Below are positions 32,179 through 41,489 of a stretch of DNA of 64,000 bases, piece by piece (position 1 is the first letter of the stretch; every line of letters starts with the position of its first letter). Below the pieces are notes generated by a model that saw only the letters and a list, made by a program, of their open reading frames with translations, was not told the origin of the DNA and did no database searches. Origin of the DNA: Cyanobium usitatum str. Tous (lineage in GTDB: Bacteria > Cyanobacteriota > Cyanobacteriia > PCC-6307 > Cyanobiaceae); assembly GCF_003011885.1 (NCBI RefSeq), contig NZ_PXXO01000007.1, forward strand, positions 1 to 64,000, given 5' to 3'. The position numbers were made by a program, and so were the translations under genes.

Positions 32179-32513
32179 GGCTGATCCAGGCGCAGGGCGT
32201 CGCGGCCCATGGCCCGCCAGTAGGGATCGTCGCCCCCTTTCAGCTGCTGCCAGCGCTCCTGGCTTAGGGCCAGCACGTCGTCACCTAGGCGGGCGTCCAG
32301 CAGCGCATCGGCCAAGGCATCTGCGGCCACCTGGGTGGGGGCGATGGCCAGCAGGTCTACGTCGGAATAGGCGTCCCAGTCACCGCGCGCCAGCGAGCCG
32401 AACAGCCACACTTCGCTGCCTGGATGGTTGGCAGCAACAACTGCGGCGCCTGCGCGCAACACCGTTAGGCGGGCACTTAGGCGCTGTTCGCGAATAGCGG
32501 CCAAGCTAGGCAT
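32175..32513 (-). CDS. MNT-type nucleotidyltransferase
   Basis: 112 residues, MPSLAAIREQRLSARLTVLR. SEVWLFGSLARGDWDAYSDV is the GSx10DxD site, followed by DLLAIAPTQVAADALADALL and DVLALSQERWQQLKGGDDPY. The layout matches stand-alone MNT enzymes paired with PF05168 HEPN proteins. Together with the gene at 31786 it forms the fourth MNT-HEPN pair in the window. The start lies only 17 bases from the divergent DUF1643 start, so their control regions must overlap. Confidence 0.86.
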   Translation of the reverse strand: MPSLAAIREQRLSARLTVLRAGAAVVAANHPGSEVWLFGSLARGDWDAYSDVDLLAIAPTQVAADALADALLDARLGDDVLALSQERWQQLKGGDDPYWRAMGRDALRLDQP

Positions 32514-32530
32514 TGATTCATGTTAAGTCG

Positions 32531-33130
32531 ATGGTGCAGGAGGCCATCGTCAGCGGCACCGCCGCCTTCAGCCCCTGCGGCCAGTACCGCTGGTGGCTGG
32601 AGCGGCTGTGGCAGCCGGCGGCGCCAAGGCTGCTCTTCATCGGCCTCAATCCGTCGCGGGCCGCTGGCCAGCGCGACGATCCCACCCTGCGGCGGTTGGT
32701 GGGGTTTGCCCAGCGCTGGGGCTACGGCAGCCTCGAGGTGCTCAACCTGTTTGCGCGCATCAGCCCATCGCCGGCGGTGTTGCGCCGCGTAGCTGATCCG
32801 TTGGGGGCAGAGGCTGATTCCTGGATCCAGCGGCGCCTGGCAGCCCAGCCTGAGGCCACCCTCTGGCTGGGCTGGGGCAACCAGGGTGCCTGGCGGGGGC
32901 GCGATCAGGGGGGGCTGGCGTTGTTGCAGGGGCGTGGTCTCTGGGCCCTTGGCCTCACCGCCGCCGGCCAGCCCCGCCATCCCCTCTATGTGGCCAGCGA
33001 TGTTGCGCTGCAGCCACTCACCTGGCACAACCAACAGACCCTGGGGCATCCTGTGGGCACTTCCGTTTCGCTGCCTGGCGCGCCCCCATGTCCCGTATCC
33101 CTCGCCGCTACGCCGTGCATCTGCATATGA
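32531..33130 (+). CDS. DUF1643 domain protein
   Basis: 199 residues from ATG 32531 (VQEAIVSGTAAFSPCGQYRW); a TTG at 32513 is also in frame. RLLFIGLNPSRAAGQRDDPT, LRRLVGFAQRWGYGSLEVLN, LFARISPSP and TLWLGWGNQGAW are the hallmark motifs of DUF1643, a family of unknown role found in many bacteria and phages. The final 30 residues overlap the next gene and look unrelated to the family, so the true conserved part ends near residue 170. No partner gene suggests a function. Confidence 0.85.
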   Translation: MVQEAIVSGTAAFSPCGQYRWWLERLWQPAAPRLLFIGLNPSRAAGQRDDPTLRRLVGFAQRWGYGSLEVLNLFARISPSPAVLRRVADPLGAEADSWIQRRLAAQPEATLWLGWGNQGAWRGRDQGGLALLQGRGLWALGLTAAGQPRHPLYVASDVALQPLTWHNQQTLGHPVGTSVSLPGAPPCPVSLAATPCICI

Positions 33131-33330
33131 GCGGCGGCCAGACCGAAACCGTCCATTTCTCCACCCTGGAGGCGTTTCAGCAGTGGTATGGCGGGGTTCT
33201 CACCGCCTCCGCCCCAGACGCCTTCGTGAATGTGCCGATCGGCGATATGGAGGACGAGTATCTGGTGGTGCGACCCAACGGCGTGATTGGCATCCATGTG
33301 GAGCCCAAGTTCAACGCCCTCGATGAATGA
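33088..33330 (+). CDS. Small conserved hypothetical protein
   Basis: 80 residues, MSRIPRRYAVHLHMSGGQTE, TVHFSTLEAFQQWYGGVLTA, DEYLVVRPNGVIGIHVEPKF. It starts 43 bases inside the DUF1643 frame and its stop overlaps the antiporter start (ATGA at 33327-33330). The compact alpha/beta composition and coupling to the transporter support a real gene. I recognise no domain; the phrase pattern suggests a soluble picocyanobacterial protein. Confidence 0.65.
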   Translation: MSRIPRRYAVHLHMSGGQTETVHFSTLEAFQQWYGGVLTASAPDAFVNVPIGDMEDEYLVVRPNGVIGIHVEPKFNALDE

Positions 33331-34577
33331 CGCCTGAGCGGCTGGGTCTGCTCTGGGGGGTCACGGTTTTTGCCGGGGCCACAGCTCAGGCCCTGGCCTG
33401 GCTCACCGGCTTGCCTGGGGTGGTGCTGCTGCTCAGCGCCGGTCTGGTGATCGGCCGCTCCGGCTTTGGCCTTGTAGAACCCCTCGACCTGGGTGCGGGT
33501 CTGGGCACGGTGGTGGGCCTGCTGGTGAGTCTGGTGCTGTTTGACGGTGGCATTAACCTGCGCCTGCCCGGTGATGCCACCAAGCAGGCGGTGCTGCGCA
33601 TCGTGCTGGTGCGCCTGGTGCTCGGCCTCGCCGCTGGCCTGCTGGCCGCCCACTGGTTGGCGGGGCTGAACTGGTCCCTGGCGGCGGTGTTCAGCGCCAT
33701 CGTGCTGGCCACTGGCCCCACCGTGGTAACCCCGCTGGTGCGGCAGATCCGCCTGGCGCCGCCCCTGGGCGATGTGTTGGAGGGGGAGGGCCTGATCCTG
33801 GAGCCGATTGGTGCCGTGCTGGCGCTACTGCTTTTGGAGCTGGCCCTTGGCGACCTCCATGGCTGGCGGGAGCTGGCCCTGGGGCTGCTGCAACGGCTTG
33901 GCGGCGGTGTGGCGATCGGCGCGCTCTGCGGCTGGCTGCTGGCCGAAGCCCTGCGCCGCATCCCCGCCCAGCAGGCCGGGGCCCTGCGGCTCCAGCTCAC
34001 CTTGGGCACTTTGTTTCTGATGTTTAGTGGCTGTGAGTTGCTGCTGCCCGAATCGGGGCTGCCAGCGGCCGTGGCTGCTGGTGTGGTGGTGGGTCGCCGG
34101 CCCGATATCGATGCCGCTGAGCTCGATGAGTTGATTCGTCAGTTGGCCCAGCTGGCGATCACGATGCTTTTTCCCCTGCTGGCCGCAGATGTGAGCTGGG
34201 CCGAACTCAGCCCCTTGGGCTGGGGAGGGGTGGCCTGTGTGCTGAGTTTGATGCTGCTGGTGCGCCCCGTGGCCATCGGCCTGGCCACCTGGGGCCTCGA
34301 TTTCACCCTGCCCCAGCGGGCCCTGATGAGCTGGCTGGCACCCCGCGGCATCGTTACCGCGGCGGTGGCAAGTCTGTTTGCGATTCGGCTTGAGCAGGCG
34401 GGAGTGGTGGGGGCCGGCCGTCTGCAGGGGTTGGTGTTTTTGACGATCCTGCTCACCGTGGGGCTGCAGGGCCTAAGCGCCGGCCCCCTGGCCCGCTGGC
34501 TTGGCCTCTCAGAGGCAGCGGGCGATGCGGGGGCGGTCGTCGCCGCATCGGTGCAGCAGCAGCCAGGTGGCAAGTAG
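33327..34577 (+). CDS. Cation:proton antiporter (CPA/NhaP-like)
   Basis: 416 residues, almost entirely hydrophobic, with about 12 predicted membrane segments. [17 protein letters not shown] (about 68-85) is the family's FxxGxxL region; [18 protein letters not shown] (about 130) resembles the TDPT/TGPT-V-P bend with the ion-site residues; [20 protein letters not shown] (about 333) is the APRGIV signature of sodium/proton exchangers. It probably exports Na+ or K+ for protons at the plasma membrane. The C-terminus overlaps the end of gltX on the opposite strand by 69 bases. Confidence 0.9.
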   Translation: MTPERLGLLWGVTVFAGATAQALAWLTGLPGVVLLLSAGLVIGRSGFGLVEPLDLGAGLGTVVGLLVSLVLFDGGINLRLPGDATKQAVLRIVLVRLVLGLAAGLLAAHWLAGLNWSLAAVFSAIVLATGPTVVTPLVRQIRLAPPLGDVLEGEGLILEPIGAVLALLLLELALGDLHGWRELALGLLQRLGGGVAIGALCGWLLAEALRRIPAQQAGALRLQLTLGTLFLMFSGCELLLPESGLPAAVAAGVVVGRRPDIDAAELDELIRQLAQLAITMLFPLLAADVSWAELSPLGWGGVACVLSLMLLVRPVAIGLATWGLDFTLPQRALMSWLAPRGIVTAAVASLFAIRLEQAGVVGAGRLQGLVFLTILLTVGLQGLSAGPLARWLGLSEAAGDAGAVVAASVQQQPGGK

Positions 34578-35990
34578 GTCTGGGCCCTGGAGGCTGCCGA
34601 GCAGCGCTGCCCGCAGGCTCTTCATGATCACGCCCTTCTTGACGCCAGCGGCGGTTGCGGCCTCGCCAAGCAGCGCCTGGGCCTGATCGGGCTCCAGGGC
34701 ACCCGGCGGCAACTGCTCCAGCAGGGCTGCCAGGGCTGGGCGGGCACCCTCGAGTTCGAGCTGGGCGCTGGCCGCTTCGTTGAGGGCCGGGGTTGCAAAG
34801 AACGGCCGGGCCTGGTCGACACCGTCGGCCAGCAGGGTGAGGGAGGGGCCGAGCAGCTCACATAGCTGTAGCTGCCAGCCGGGATCTGCGCTGATGCCGC
34901 TGGAATCAGCCGGCCAGCCCGCGGCGGCCCAGAGGGGCAGCAGCTGCTGCCGCAGGGCCTCGGGGCCCAGCTCGTGCAGCACCTGGCCGTTTAGCCAGTT
35001 GAGCTTGTCCCAGTCGAAGCGAGCGCCGGCGCGGTTGACCCGCTCGAAGGAAAACGCTGCCGCGGCCTCAGCCAGGCTGAAGCGCTCGCCCATCCCCTCC
35101 GGCGGCGACCAGCCCAGCAAGGTCATGTAGTTGGCCAGGGCTTCAGCCGTGTAGCCCATCTGCCGAAAGTCGCTCACCGAGGTGACGCCATCGCGTTTGG
35201 AGAGCTTCTTGCCCTCCTGGTTGAGGATCAGGGGTGTGTGGGCAAACACCGGGGGCTCGGCGCCAAGGGCTTGATAAAGCAGCAGTTGTTTGGCGGTGTT
35301 GGCGATGTGGTCTTCGCCGCGGATCACATGGCTGATCGCCATGGCGGCATCGTCCACCACCACCACCAGGTTGTAGAGGGGATCGCCGATCTGGTCGGCG
35401 GCGGCGCGGCGGGCTATCACCATGTCGCCACCTAGATCGGCGCCGGCCCAGCGCATTTCGCCCCGCACCAGGTCACTCCAGGTGATCGTGGCGTCGTCGT
35501 CGATGCGGAAGCGGATGGTGGCTTGGCGCCCCTCGGCGATGAAGGCCTGTTGCTGCTCGGCCGTTAGGTCGCGGTGGCGGTTGTCGTAGCGGGGGGCCTG
35601 CTTGCTGGCCGCCTGCTGCTCCCGCATGGCAGTGAGTTCCGCCTCGCTGGCGTAGCAGCGATAGGCGTGGCCGGAGGCAAGCAGTTGCTCGATGGCGGCC
35701 CTGTGCTCGCTGATGCGAGCGCTCTGAATCACGGGTTCGCCATCCCATTGCAGCCCCAGCCACTGCAGCCCTTCGAGGATGTTGGTGGTGTATTCGGGCT
35801 TGCTGCGCTCTTTATCGGTGTCTTCAATGCGCAGCAAAAACTGACCGCCCAGGCGGCGGGCGTAAAGCCAGTTGAAGACTGCTGTGCGGGCCGTGCCTAT
35901 GTGCAGCGTGCCCGTTGGGCTCGGGGCGAGGCGAACACGCACTTGGCGATCTGAAGATGGTTGCCCTGCTACGAACTGCGCAGCATCCAC
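34509..35990 (-). CDS. gltX: Glutamyl-tRNA synthetase
   Basis: 493 residues, class I aa[22 protein letters not shown] holds the HIGH-type motif (HIGT), [14 protein letters not shown] is the family glutamate-binding segment, and [15 protein letters not shown] is the KMSKS loop (KLSKR). The start is GTG 35988-35990, close to a normal N-terminus. As in other cyanobacteria it is probably non-discriminating and also charges tRNA-Gln, which GatCAB would amidate; that is family knowledge, not visible here. The 3' end overlaps the convergent antiporter. tRNA-Asp is immediately upstream. Confidence 0.97.
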   Translation of the reverse strand: MDAAQFVAGQPSSDRQVRVRLAPSPTGTLHIGTARTAVFNWLYARRLGGQFLLRIEDTDKERSKPEYTTNILEGLQWLGLQWDGEPVIQSARISEHRAAIEQLLASGHAYRCYASEAELTAMREQQAASKQAPRYDNRHRDLTAEQQQAFIAEGRQATIRFRIDDDATITWSDLVRGEMRWAGADLGGDMVIARRAAADQIGDPLYNLVVVVDDAAMAISHVIRGEDHIANTAKQLLLYQALGAEPPVFAHTPLILNQEGKKLSKRDGVTSVSDFRQMGYTAEALANYMTLLGWSPPEGMGERFSLAEAAAAFSFERVNRAGARFDWDKLNWLNGQVLHELGPEALRQQLLPLWAAAGWPADSSGISADPGWQLQLCELLGPSLTLLADGVDQARPFFATPALNEAASAQLELEGARPALAALLEQLPPGALEPDQAQALLGEAATAAGVKKGVIMKSLRAALLGSLQGPDLLATWLLLHRCGDDRPRIARCL

Positions 35991-36016
35991 AGGGACAACT
36001 CCTAATTGAAATGGAA

Positions 36017-36090
36017 CGGGACTGACGGGATTCGAACCCGCAACTTCCGCCGTGACAGGGCGGTGCTCTAACCGGTTGAACTACAGTCCC
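36017..36090 (-). tRNA. tRNA-Asp (GTC)
   Basis: 74 nt on the minus strand. The 7-bp acceptor stem GGGACTG/CAGTCCC closes, the anticodon stem CCGCC/GGCGG carries loop CTGTCAC (anticodon GTC), and the T arm has GGTTCGAATCC. The discriminator is G, the identity base for Asp. No CCA is encoded. Confidence 0.96.
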
Positions 36091-36146
36091 AGGCAGCTTT
36101 TTAGGCTAACTGTGTCGTGGAGGCGACTTTGAAAGTATCCGTGATG

Positions 36147-36187
36147 GCCGGTCCGCTCGTCAACCAATTGGTTTAGGGCAGACCGGC
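36147..36187. other. Nested inverted repeat between tRNA-Asp and the next gene
   Basis: GCCGGTC (36147-36153) pairs with GACCGGC (36181-36187), and the loop contains AACCAATTGGTT (36162-36173), a perfect 12-base palindrome. No run of T follows on either strand, so it is not a standard terminator. It could be a processing or regulatory element upstream of tRNA-Asp. Function is unproven. Confidence 0.35.
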
Positions 36188-36218
36188 ATTGCGGATCGGC
36201 ATAAAAGCCGCATGAATC

Positions 36219-36407
36219 TCAGGGCCTAAACCCTGCTGGCTCAATCAAACGAACCTGATTGCCTCGGGCTGTGAATTCACGACCTTGGTCGCTCTGCACA
36301 ACCACCCTGCCACCGGATTTCACCCGGATCACCCGAGCTCGAACCCAGCCCAGAGCGGCTGATTCGAGCACCTTGACCACATCCCCGGGTTGTAAATCCA
36401 ACTCCAT
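36219..36407 (-). CDS. Small SH3-like conserved cyanobacterial protein
   Basis: 62 residues, MELDLQPGDVVKVLESAALG, WVRARVIRVKSGGRVVVQSD, QGREFTARGNQVRLIEPAGF. The pattern of short beta strands (GDVVKVLES, WVRARVIRV, GRVVVQSDQGREF) suggests a small SH3/KOW-like barrel. A longer frame up to 36500 exists but runs into tRNA-Trp, so the ATG at 36405-36407 is the start. It lies between two tRNA genes on the same strand. No assigned function. Confidence 0.7.
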   Translation of the reverse strand: MELDLQPGDVVKVLESAALGWVRARVIRVKSGGRVVVQSDQGREFTARGNQVRLIEPAGFRP

Positions 36408-36442
36408 GCTCAAACCAGCAAACTGCAAATTGGGGCATCGAA

Positions 36443-36515
36443 CGCGCCGTGGAGGACTTGAACCCCCGGCATCAGGTTTTGGAGACCTGCGTTCTACCAA
36501 CTGAACTAACGGCGC
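36443..36515 (-). tRNA. tRNA-Trp (CCA)
   Basis: 73 nt on the minus strand. Acceptor stem GCGCCGT/ACGGCGC, anticodon stem CAGGT/ACCTG with loop CTCCAAA (anticodon CCA), T arm with GGTTCAAGTCC. Discriminator G, as expected for Trp. The gene lies upstream of the SH3-like protein and downstream of rplS on the same strand. Confidence 0.96.
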
Positions 36516-36607
36516 ATGGCCGATGCCCCGTAAATAGGAGGCCGCAGCTAATCAGCCAGCTGTCTAGAGGAATCCCAAGACGGCAGGCTGACGTTGCGTT
36601 GGCAACC

Positions 36608-37090
36608 TCAGCGGTCGAAGCGTTGCTTGACGCGCGTGGCTTTACCCACCCGGTCGCGCAAGTAGAAGAGCTTCGCCCGACGCACCTTACCGCGGCGCTC
36701 CACATTCACGGAGGCAACTTGAGGACTGTGAAGCATGAAGACCCGCTCCACGCCAATGCCCTGGAAGATCCGGCGCACCGTGATGGTCTCGTTTAGGCCG
36801 CCATGGCGCTTAGCGATCACCACGCCCTCATAGGGCTGCACACGCTCCTTATTGCCTTCGCGGATGCGCACACCCACCTTGACGGTGTCGCCGACGTAAA
36901 TGTCGGGCAGCTCGTCTTTAAGTTGCTCTGCCTCAAAGGCCCGGATCAGCTCTTGGGCGCTGAGTTTGCCGGTTTTGGCCTTTGTGGCGGCCGGTTTTTC
37001 TTGCACCGCGGTGGCCGCAGGAGCTGCAGTGCTCGCGGTGGCACTTACCACCTGATCAGCTGCTTGATTTTCTGTCGACTCCGTTGCCAT
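36608..37090 (-). CDS. rplS: 50S ribosomal protein L19
   Basis: 160 residues from ATG 37088-37090, with GGAG seven bases upstream. The last 115 residues are classical L19: [80 protein letters not shown]. The first 40 are an Ala/Thr/Gln-rich extension, as seen in L19 of marine and freshwater picocyanobacteria. L19 sits at the 30S-50S interface. The frame remains open upstream to 37315 but without family sequence, so the inner ATG is preferred. map is divergent. Confidence 0.97.
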   Translation of the reverse strand: MATESTENQAADQVVSATASTAAPAATAVQEKPAATKAKTGKLSAQELIRAFEAEQLKDELPDIYVGDTVKVGVRIREGNKERVQPYEGVVIAKRHGGLNETITVRRIFQGIGVERVFMLHSPQVASVNVERRGKVRRAKLFYLRDRVGKATRVKQRFDR

Positions 37091-37239
37091 CTCAGCTCCG
37101 CTACGCCTGGCCAAAGATCCAGTGTACCGGCTCGTGGTGCCCCAATTGCTATCCCGGCTTTGCCACAGCGGTCCAGTCCCATTGGTAGCTTTCAGTTCTG
37201 CCCTACATCGCTGCCGGATAGCTGCCGGTGGGTCATTGC

Positions 37240-38097
37240 ATGAATTTGTTTGCCGACCTACTGGCCAGCACCAAGGGCGCGGCGGTTGCCTCCCCCACCG
37301 TTGAAACCGGTCCACGCATCCAGAAGGGGCGTCGCGGCGTTGAGATCAAGTCGGCCCGCGAGATCGACACCATGCGCAAGGCCAGCCGGATTGTGGCCAC
37401 GGTGCTGCGCGAAATTCTGGAGCTGGCGGCTCCCGGCATGAGCACCGGCGACCTCGATCGCCATGCCGAGAAGCGCATCCGCGAGATGGGTGCTACCCCC
37501 AGTTTCAAGGGGTATCACGGTTTCCCGGCCAGCATTTGCGCCTCAATCAACAACGAAGTAGTCCACGGCATCCCGAACAGCAAACGGGTCATTCAGGCCG
37601 GCGACTTGGTGAAGATCGACACCGGTGCCTACTTCGACGGCTATCACGGCGACAGCTGCGTCAGCCTTTGTGTAGGTGAAGGCGCCACCGAGGAGGCCCT
37701 GACCCTCTGCCGGGTGGCCCAGGAATCGCTGATGCAAGGGCTGCGCCAGATCAAGGCGGGCAACACCTTGCTCGACATCGCTGGAGCGGTCCAAGACCAC
37801 GTCGAGGCCCACGGTTTTGCGGTGGTGGAGGACTACACGGGCCATGGAGTGGGCCGCAATCTGCACGAGGAGCCCTCGGTGTTCAACTTCCGCACCCGAG
37901 ATCTGCCCAACATGAAGCTGCGCCCGGGCATGACCCTGGCGGTGGAGCCGATTCTCAACGCCGGCAGCAAGGCCTGCCGCACCCTCAAGGATCGCTGGAC
38001 CGTGGTGACCGTTGATGGCAGCTGGTCGGCCCAGTGGGAGCACACCATCGCCGTAACCAGCGACGGTTGCGAAATCCTCACCGACCGCGATTTCTAG
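37240..38097 (+). CDS. map: Type I methionine aminopeptidase
   Basis: 285 residues from ATG 37240. The MetAP core begins at about residue 36 ([20 protein letters not shown]) and contains [40 protein letters not shown] (metal Asp residues), [17 protein letters not shown] (metal His) and [11 protein letters not shown] with the final Glu region [20 protein letters not shown]. The first 35 residues are an extension, common in cyanobacterial MetAP. It removes N-terminal Met from new proteins. The stop overlaps the convergent SDR stop by three bases. Confidence 0.96.
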   Translation: MNLFADLLASTKGAAVASPTVETGPRIQKGRRGVEIKSAREIDTMRKASRIVATVLREILELAAPGMSTGDLDRHAEKRIREMGATPSFKGYHGFPASICASINNEVVHGIPNSKRVIQAGDLVKIDTGAYFDGYHGDSCVSLCVGEGATEEALTLCRVAQESLMQGLRQIKAGNTLLDIAGAVQDHVEAHGFAVVEDYTGHGVGRNLHEEPSVFNFRTRDLPNMKLRPGMTLAVEPILNAGSKACRTLKDRWTVVTVDGSWSAQWEHTIAVTSDGCEILTDRDF

Positions 38098-38834
38098 GGC
38101 TGGCCGGGGCTTGGCCGCGTCAGCAGCTTGAAGTAGCCCCAACGCGCCAGGGTGCTTAGGGGCATCAACACATAGGTGAGGGGGTTTGGGGTGACGATGA
38201 TCAAGCTGACCCCTAATCGGGCCTGGGCAATTACCTGATTGGCCACGAATCCCGGCCCCATTACCCCGATTGGGTTGAGGCTTGAGCGGAATGGCCCCAG
38301 CACCAGCCTGCGGATGCGCAGGGGCCCGCTGGCACCAGAGAGATCTAGGGCACGCAGGCTCACAAAACTGCCTAGCAGCCGTTTGCTCAATTCATAAAGA
38401 GGGCTGAGGGCTGGCTGGATCTCCGCCTCCGAGGTGTTGATCCACACCTCGGGCTTGGGCCGCTCTGGGCGGTGGCTTTGTTGCACCACCTCGGCAAACA
38501 GCTCCAGCAGCCGCCAGCTGCTCAGGGCATTCACCTCCAGGGCAAGCGCCGTGGCAGAGCGGCTGCGGAGCTGTTGCTGGTTGATGCCGTGGTTCAGTAT
38601 CAGGATGTCTACCCGCTCCATTAGCCCACGTAGCTCCTGCTCCTGGCCGCATTGCCAGCAGACCTGCTCTAGGGGAATCGCTGTGCCAGCAGGATCGAGC
38701 AGGAGCAGGGGTTCGCTGCTGCTGGTGAGGGCTATCAGCGAGGCGCCCTGCTGGGCTAGCTCCTTGAGCAGGGCCCGACCCAGGCTGCCGCTCGCACCGG
38801 TAACCGCGATCCGGCATCCATCAAAATTGGTCAT
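38094..38834 (-). CDS. Short-chain dehydrogenase/reductase
   Basis: 246 residues from ATG 38832-38834. [20 protein letters not shown] is the NAD(P)-binding glycine motif, ILNHGIN replaces the usual NNAG, and [13 protein letters not shown] contains the YxxxK pair (Tyr and Lys of YELSK). The residue aligned to the catalytic Ser lies in INTSEAEI. The C-terminal part has a hydrophobic stretch ([16 protein letters not shown]), possibly a membrane contact. Substrate unknown; this is a conserved cyanobacterial SDR. Confidence 0.85.
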   Translation of the reverse strand: MTNFDGCRIAVTGASGSLGRALLKELAQQGASLIALTSSSEPLLLLDPAGTAIPLEQVCWQCGQEQELRGLMERVDILILNHGINQQQLRSRSATALALEVNALSSWRLLELFAEVVQQSHRPERPKPEVWINTSEAEIQPALSPLYELSKRLLGSFVSLRALDLSGASGPLRIRRLVLGPFRSSLNPIGVMGPGFVANQVIAQARLGVSLIIVTPNPLTYVLMPLSTLARWGYFKLLTRPSPGQP

Positions 38835-38901
38835 CTGCCTGGCATAAACGGCGGCCGACGCGTCAGCATGGCTGGAAATAGTTGACGTATTCGCCGCCTT
38901 G

Positions 38902-39291
38902 ATGCCCACTGGCATGTTCCCTGAGACTGTTGCCCCCTTAGTGCCCCTATTTGCTCCCTACTGCGGTGGGCTGGGGCGGCTGATGCCTTTAGAGAGTGCT
39001 TTGGCGATCCTGCTGGCGGGCGATTGGGCCGGTAAGCGCCTGCTGCAGGGGGGGCGTAGCCACATGCTGCGGCTTAACTGGAGTGGTGAAACGGCACCCC
39101 AGGAAATTCTCCACTGCGATTTGACATTTCCTGACTTTCCAGAGGTGAAGTACAGCTTTGACCTGCCCTGCCACCAGCTGGTGCAGTGGTTGATGGATCG
39201 GGAGGGGGAGCAGTTGCCGGCGAGTTTCTGGCAGTGGCTGTTGCTGGGTCAGCAGCCCCTTGCTACCGAAGCAGTGGGCAGCGCCGCCTAA
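38902..39291 (+). CDS. Conserved hypothetical protein
   Basis: 129 residues from ATG 38902 (PTGMFPETVAPLVPLFAPYC); a later ATG at 38914 is also possible. HMLRLNWSGETAPQEILHCD, LTFPDFPEVKYSFDLPCHQL, VQWLMDREGEQLPASFWQWL form a compact alpha/beta protein with no motif known to me. It is divergent from the SDR (67 bases apart) and 36 bases before the BioD-like gene, so it probably shares a transcript with that gene. Typical of small genes conserved among picocyanobacteria. Confidence 0.65.
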   Translation: MPTGMFPETVAPLVPLFAPYCGGLGRLMPLESALAILLAGDWAGKRLLQGGRSHMLRLNWSGETAPQEILHCDLTFPDFPEVKYSFDLPCHQLVQWLMDREGEQLPASFWQWLLLGQQPLATEAVGSAA

Positions 39292-39327
39292 ATTTCGCTT
39301 CAAGACACCCCCAAGCGAGGTTGACCG

Positions 39328-40425
39328 ATGGCCCCCACCTTGCTGATCGGCTCCTGCGAATCCTTCAGTGGCAAATCGGCGGTGGTGCTTGGCATGGCCC
39401 GCCAGCTGGCTCGTCAAGGGGTACCGGTGCGTTTTGGCAAGCCCCTAGCCACCAGCCTCGATAGCCCGGTGGATGCTGCCAGCCAGGCGCCTCTGCTGGA
39501 TGCCGATGTGCTTTTCATCGGCGCCACCCTGGGGCTTCCGGAAGCGAACCTGATTCCCTCCCTGCATGTGCTCGATCCGGCCACGGCAGAGCGGCGGCTG
39601 CTGCAGGGTGACTTGGATCCCGGCTCGGGTTTTGAGCAGCTGCGTCAGCAGCTGGCCGCCGCCAGGGACGGGCTCACCCTGCTGGAAGCTGCCGGCAGCC
39701 TGCATGAGGGCTTGCTTTACGGCCTCAGCCTGGCCCAGCTCGCCCGGGGCTTGGAGGCATCGGTGTTGCTGGTGCATCCCTGGATCGATAGCTGCAGCAT
39801 CGACCCGCTCCTGGCGGCTCAGGCCGAGTTGGGTGAGCATCTGGCGGGGGTGGTGCTCAATGCAGTCAAGCCGGGGCTTGTGGCCCAGCTGTGCGCCGAA
39901 GTGGTACCTGCCCTGGAGCGCCTTGGTTTGCCGGTGCTTGGCGTCATGCCCCAGAGCCCGCTGCTGCGCAGTGTCACGGTGGAGGAGCTGGCCCTGCGGC
40001 TAGGTGCCCAGGTGCTGTGTTGCCCGGAAAGGCTCGATCTCCTGGTGGAAACCCTCTCGATTGGCGCCATGAACGTCAACTCGGCAATGGAGTTTTTCCG
40101 GCGCCGCCGCAACATGGCTGTGGTGACTGGCGCTGATCGCACCGATATTCAGCTGGCAGCCCTGGAGGCCTCAACCCAGTGCCTGATTCTCACGGGCGCT
40201 GGAGACCCGCTGCCCCAGCTGCTCAACCGGGCCGAGGAGCTGGAGGTGCCCCTGCTCAAGGTGGAGCACGACACCCTCACTACGGTGGAAGTGATTGAGC
40301 AGGCCTTTGGTCATGTGCGTCTGCACGAAGTGGTGAAGGCAAGCTTTGCCTTCAGGCTGGTGGAAGAGCATTGCAATTTCGAGCGCCTGTTTGCTCGGTT
40401 GCAGTTGCCCGCATTAATGAAATAA
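39328..40425 (+). CDS. BioD-like/DRTGG-domain protein (phosphotransacetylase N-terminal-like)
   Basis: 365 residues. TLLIGSCESFSGKSAVVLGM is a P-loop like that of dethiobiotin synthetase (GSCESFSGKSA), residues 1-210 forming the AAA_26 domain. From about 225 a DRTGG domain follows (RRRRNMAVVTGADRTDIQLA, LILTGAGDPLPQLLNRAEEL). The same pair forms the N-terminal part of long Pta enzymes, but the acetyltransferase domain is absent, so a regulatory nucleotide-binding role is likelier than catalysis. Conserved in cyanobacteria next to genes of the same order. Confidence 0.85.
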   Translation: MAPTLLIGSCESFSGKSAVVLGMARQLARQGVPVRFGKPLATSLDSPVDAASQAPLLDADVLFIGATLGLPEANLIPSLHVLDPATAERRLLQGDLDPGSGFEQLRQQLAAARDGLTLLEAAGSLHEGLLYGLSLAQLARGLEASVLLVHPWIDSCSIDPLLAAQAELGEHLAGVVLNAVKPGLVAQLCAEVVPALERLGLPVLGVMPQSPLLRSVTVEELALRLGAQVLCCPERLDLLVETLSIGAMNVNSAMEFFRRRRNMAVVTGADRTDIQLAALEASTQCLILTGAGDPLPQLLNRAEELEVPLLKVEHDTLTTVEVIEQAFGHVRLHEVVKASFAFRLVEEHCNFERLFARLQLPALMK

Positions 40426-40461
40426 CGCTGCTAGTTTCAAAGGACTGACAGGTGGCTATTG

Positions 40462-40974
40462 GTGTCGCGGTCCCTTGATCTTCCGTCGATTGATCGTATC
40501 GACACCTTGGCCCAGGAACTGGCGATGCTCCAGGACCGCAGCAAGCGTCGGATTGCAATTTTGGGCAGTCGCCATGTGCCCGTGGTTTCGATCCATCTGG
40601 TCGAATTAGTGGCCCGCTCCCTGGCCCAGGAGGGTCACAATCTGATTACCTCTGGATCCCAGGGCGTTAATGCGGCGGTGATCCGCAGCGTGCTGGAGAT
40701 TGATCCGGCCAGGCTCACCGTGCTTTTGCCCCAGAGCCTTGATCGCCAACCCGGAGAGTCTCGAGATCAATTGGAGCGAGTGCTGCATCTGGTGGAGAAG
40801 CCAGAGCACGATGAGCTGCCCCTGACGATGGCAAGCAGCCTCTGCAACCAAGACATCATCAGTCGTTGCGATCAGCTGATTTGTTACGCCTTCCACGACA
40901 GTGAAACCTTGCTAGCCAGCTGCCGGGTCGCGGAGGACATGGGCAAGGTGGTGAGCGTGATGTTCTTCGACTAA
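40462..40974 (+). CDS. Rossmann-fold protein, DprA/LOG-like
   Basis: 170 residues from GTG 40462 (SRSLDLPSIDRIDTLAQELA). RRIAILGSRHVPVVSIHLVE and HNLITSGSQGVNAAVIRSVL follow the glycine-rich pattern of DprA/LOG-type nucleotide-binding folds (GSR...TSG.QGVN). The final part, CNQDIISRCDQLICYAFHDS, also fits. DprA loads RecA on transforming DNA, but this short form lacks the other DprA domains, so only the fold is claimed. It follows the DRTGG gene by 36 bases. Confidence 0.6.
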   Translation: MSRSLDLPSIDRIDTLAQELAMLQDRSKRRIAILGSRHVPVVSIHLVELVARSLAQEGHNLITSGSQGVNAAVIRSVLEIDPARLTVLLPQSLDRQPGESRDQLERVLHLVEKPEHDELPLTMASSLCNQDIISRCDQLICYAFHDSETLLASCRVAEDMGKVVSVMFFD

Positions 40975-40984
40975 ATCTGTTTGC

Positions 40985-41404
40985 TTAGGAGCCCAGCAGC
41001 GCTTTTAGGCCTTCTACGTAGAGCAAGCCGCTGCAGGTGAGGGCGCCTGCCCAGCAGAGGCCTCGCAGCGGTGGCACGTTGCCTACGTACATGCCGATGT
41101 AGGCCAGGCGCAGCAGGGGATGGATCCAGGCCGCGGCGATCGCTACCGGGCTGGTGACACCCGCCACCAGGCACAGCAGGGCAGCGGGCGCGTGCAGGGT
41201 GAAGGCTTCAAAGCAGTTTTGGTGGGCCCAGGCGGCCCGCTTGCCCCAGGCCGGCAGCCGCTCAAACATCGCCCGCGGGGCGCCCAGGTCGGCCATCTGG
41301 AAATTGGCCTGGGAGCGGGCGGCGCCCAGGGGCACAATGCTGAACACCACCACGCCAGCTGCCAGCAGCAACGACCAGGCGAAAGGGGCGAGGGTGGAGG
41401 TCAT
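40985..41404 (-). CDS. MAPEG-family membrane protein
   Basis: 139 residues from ATG 41402-41404 (TSTLAPFAWSLLLAAGVVVF), with four hydrophobic segments. RLPAWGKRAAWAHQNCFEAF and HPLLRLAYIGMYVGNVPPLR match the MAPEG family (N..E.F..F and Y...Y...R), which in eukaryotes includes leukotriene and glutathione-dependent enzymes; bacterial members are mostly uncharacterised. Nearby glutathione-degrading genes (41986-47576) are on the other strand, so a functional link is only suggestive. Confidence 0.85.
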   Translation of the reverse strand: MTSTLAPFAWSLLLAAGVVVFSIVPLGAARSQANFQMADLGAPRAMFERLPAWGKRAAWAHQNCFEAFTLHAPAALLCLVAGVTSPVAIAAAWIHPLLRLAYIGMYVGNVPPLRGLCWAGALTCSGLLYVEGLKALLGS

Positions 41405-41489
41405 GAACTGCAGGCGCAATCAGTGCTTGGTCAGGCTGACAGGCCGCCCCTACGATCCGTGAACGCATCCGACCTCCAAACTGCGCCCC

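Noticed and set aside
21000-33000. CRISPR array or cas genes in the accessory region
   Set aside because: No regularly spaced repeats and no Cas motifs were found; repeats here are remnants of higA.
36147-36187. Rho-independent terminator near tRNA-Asp
   Set aside because: The stem is present but no T-run follows on either strand, so it is listed only as an inverted repeat.
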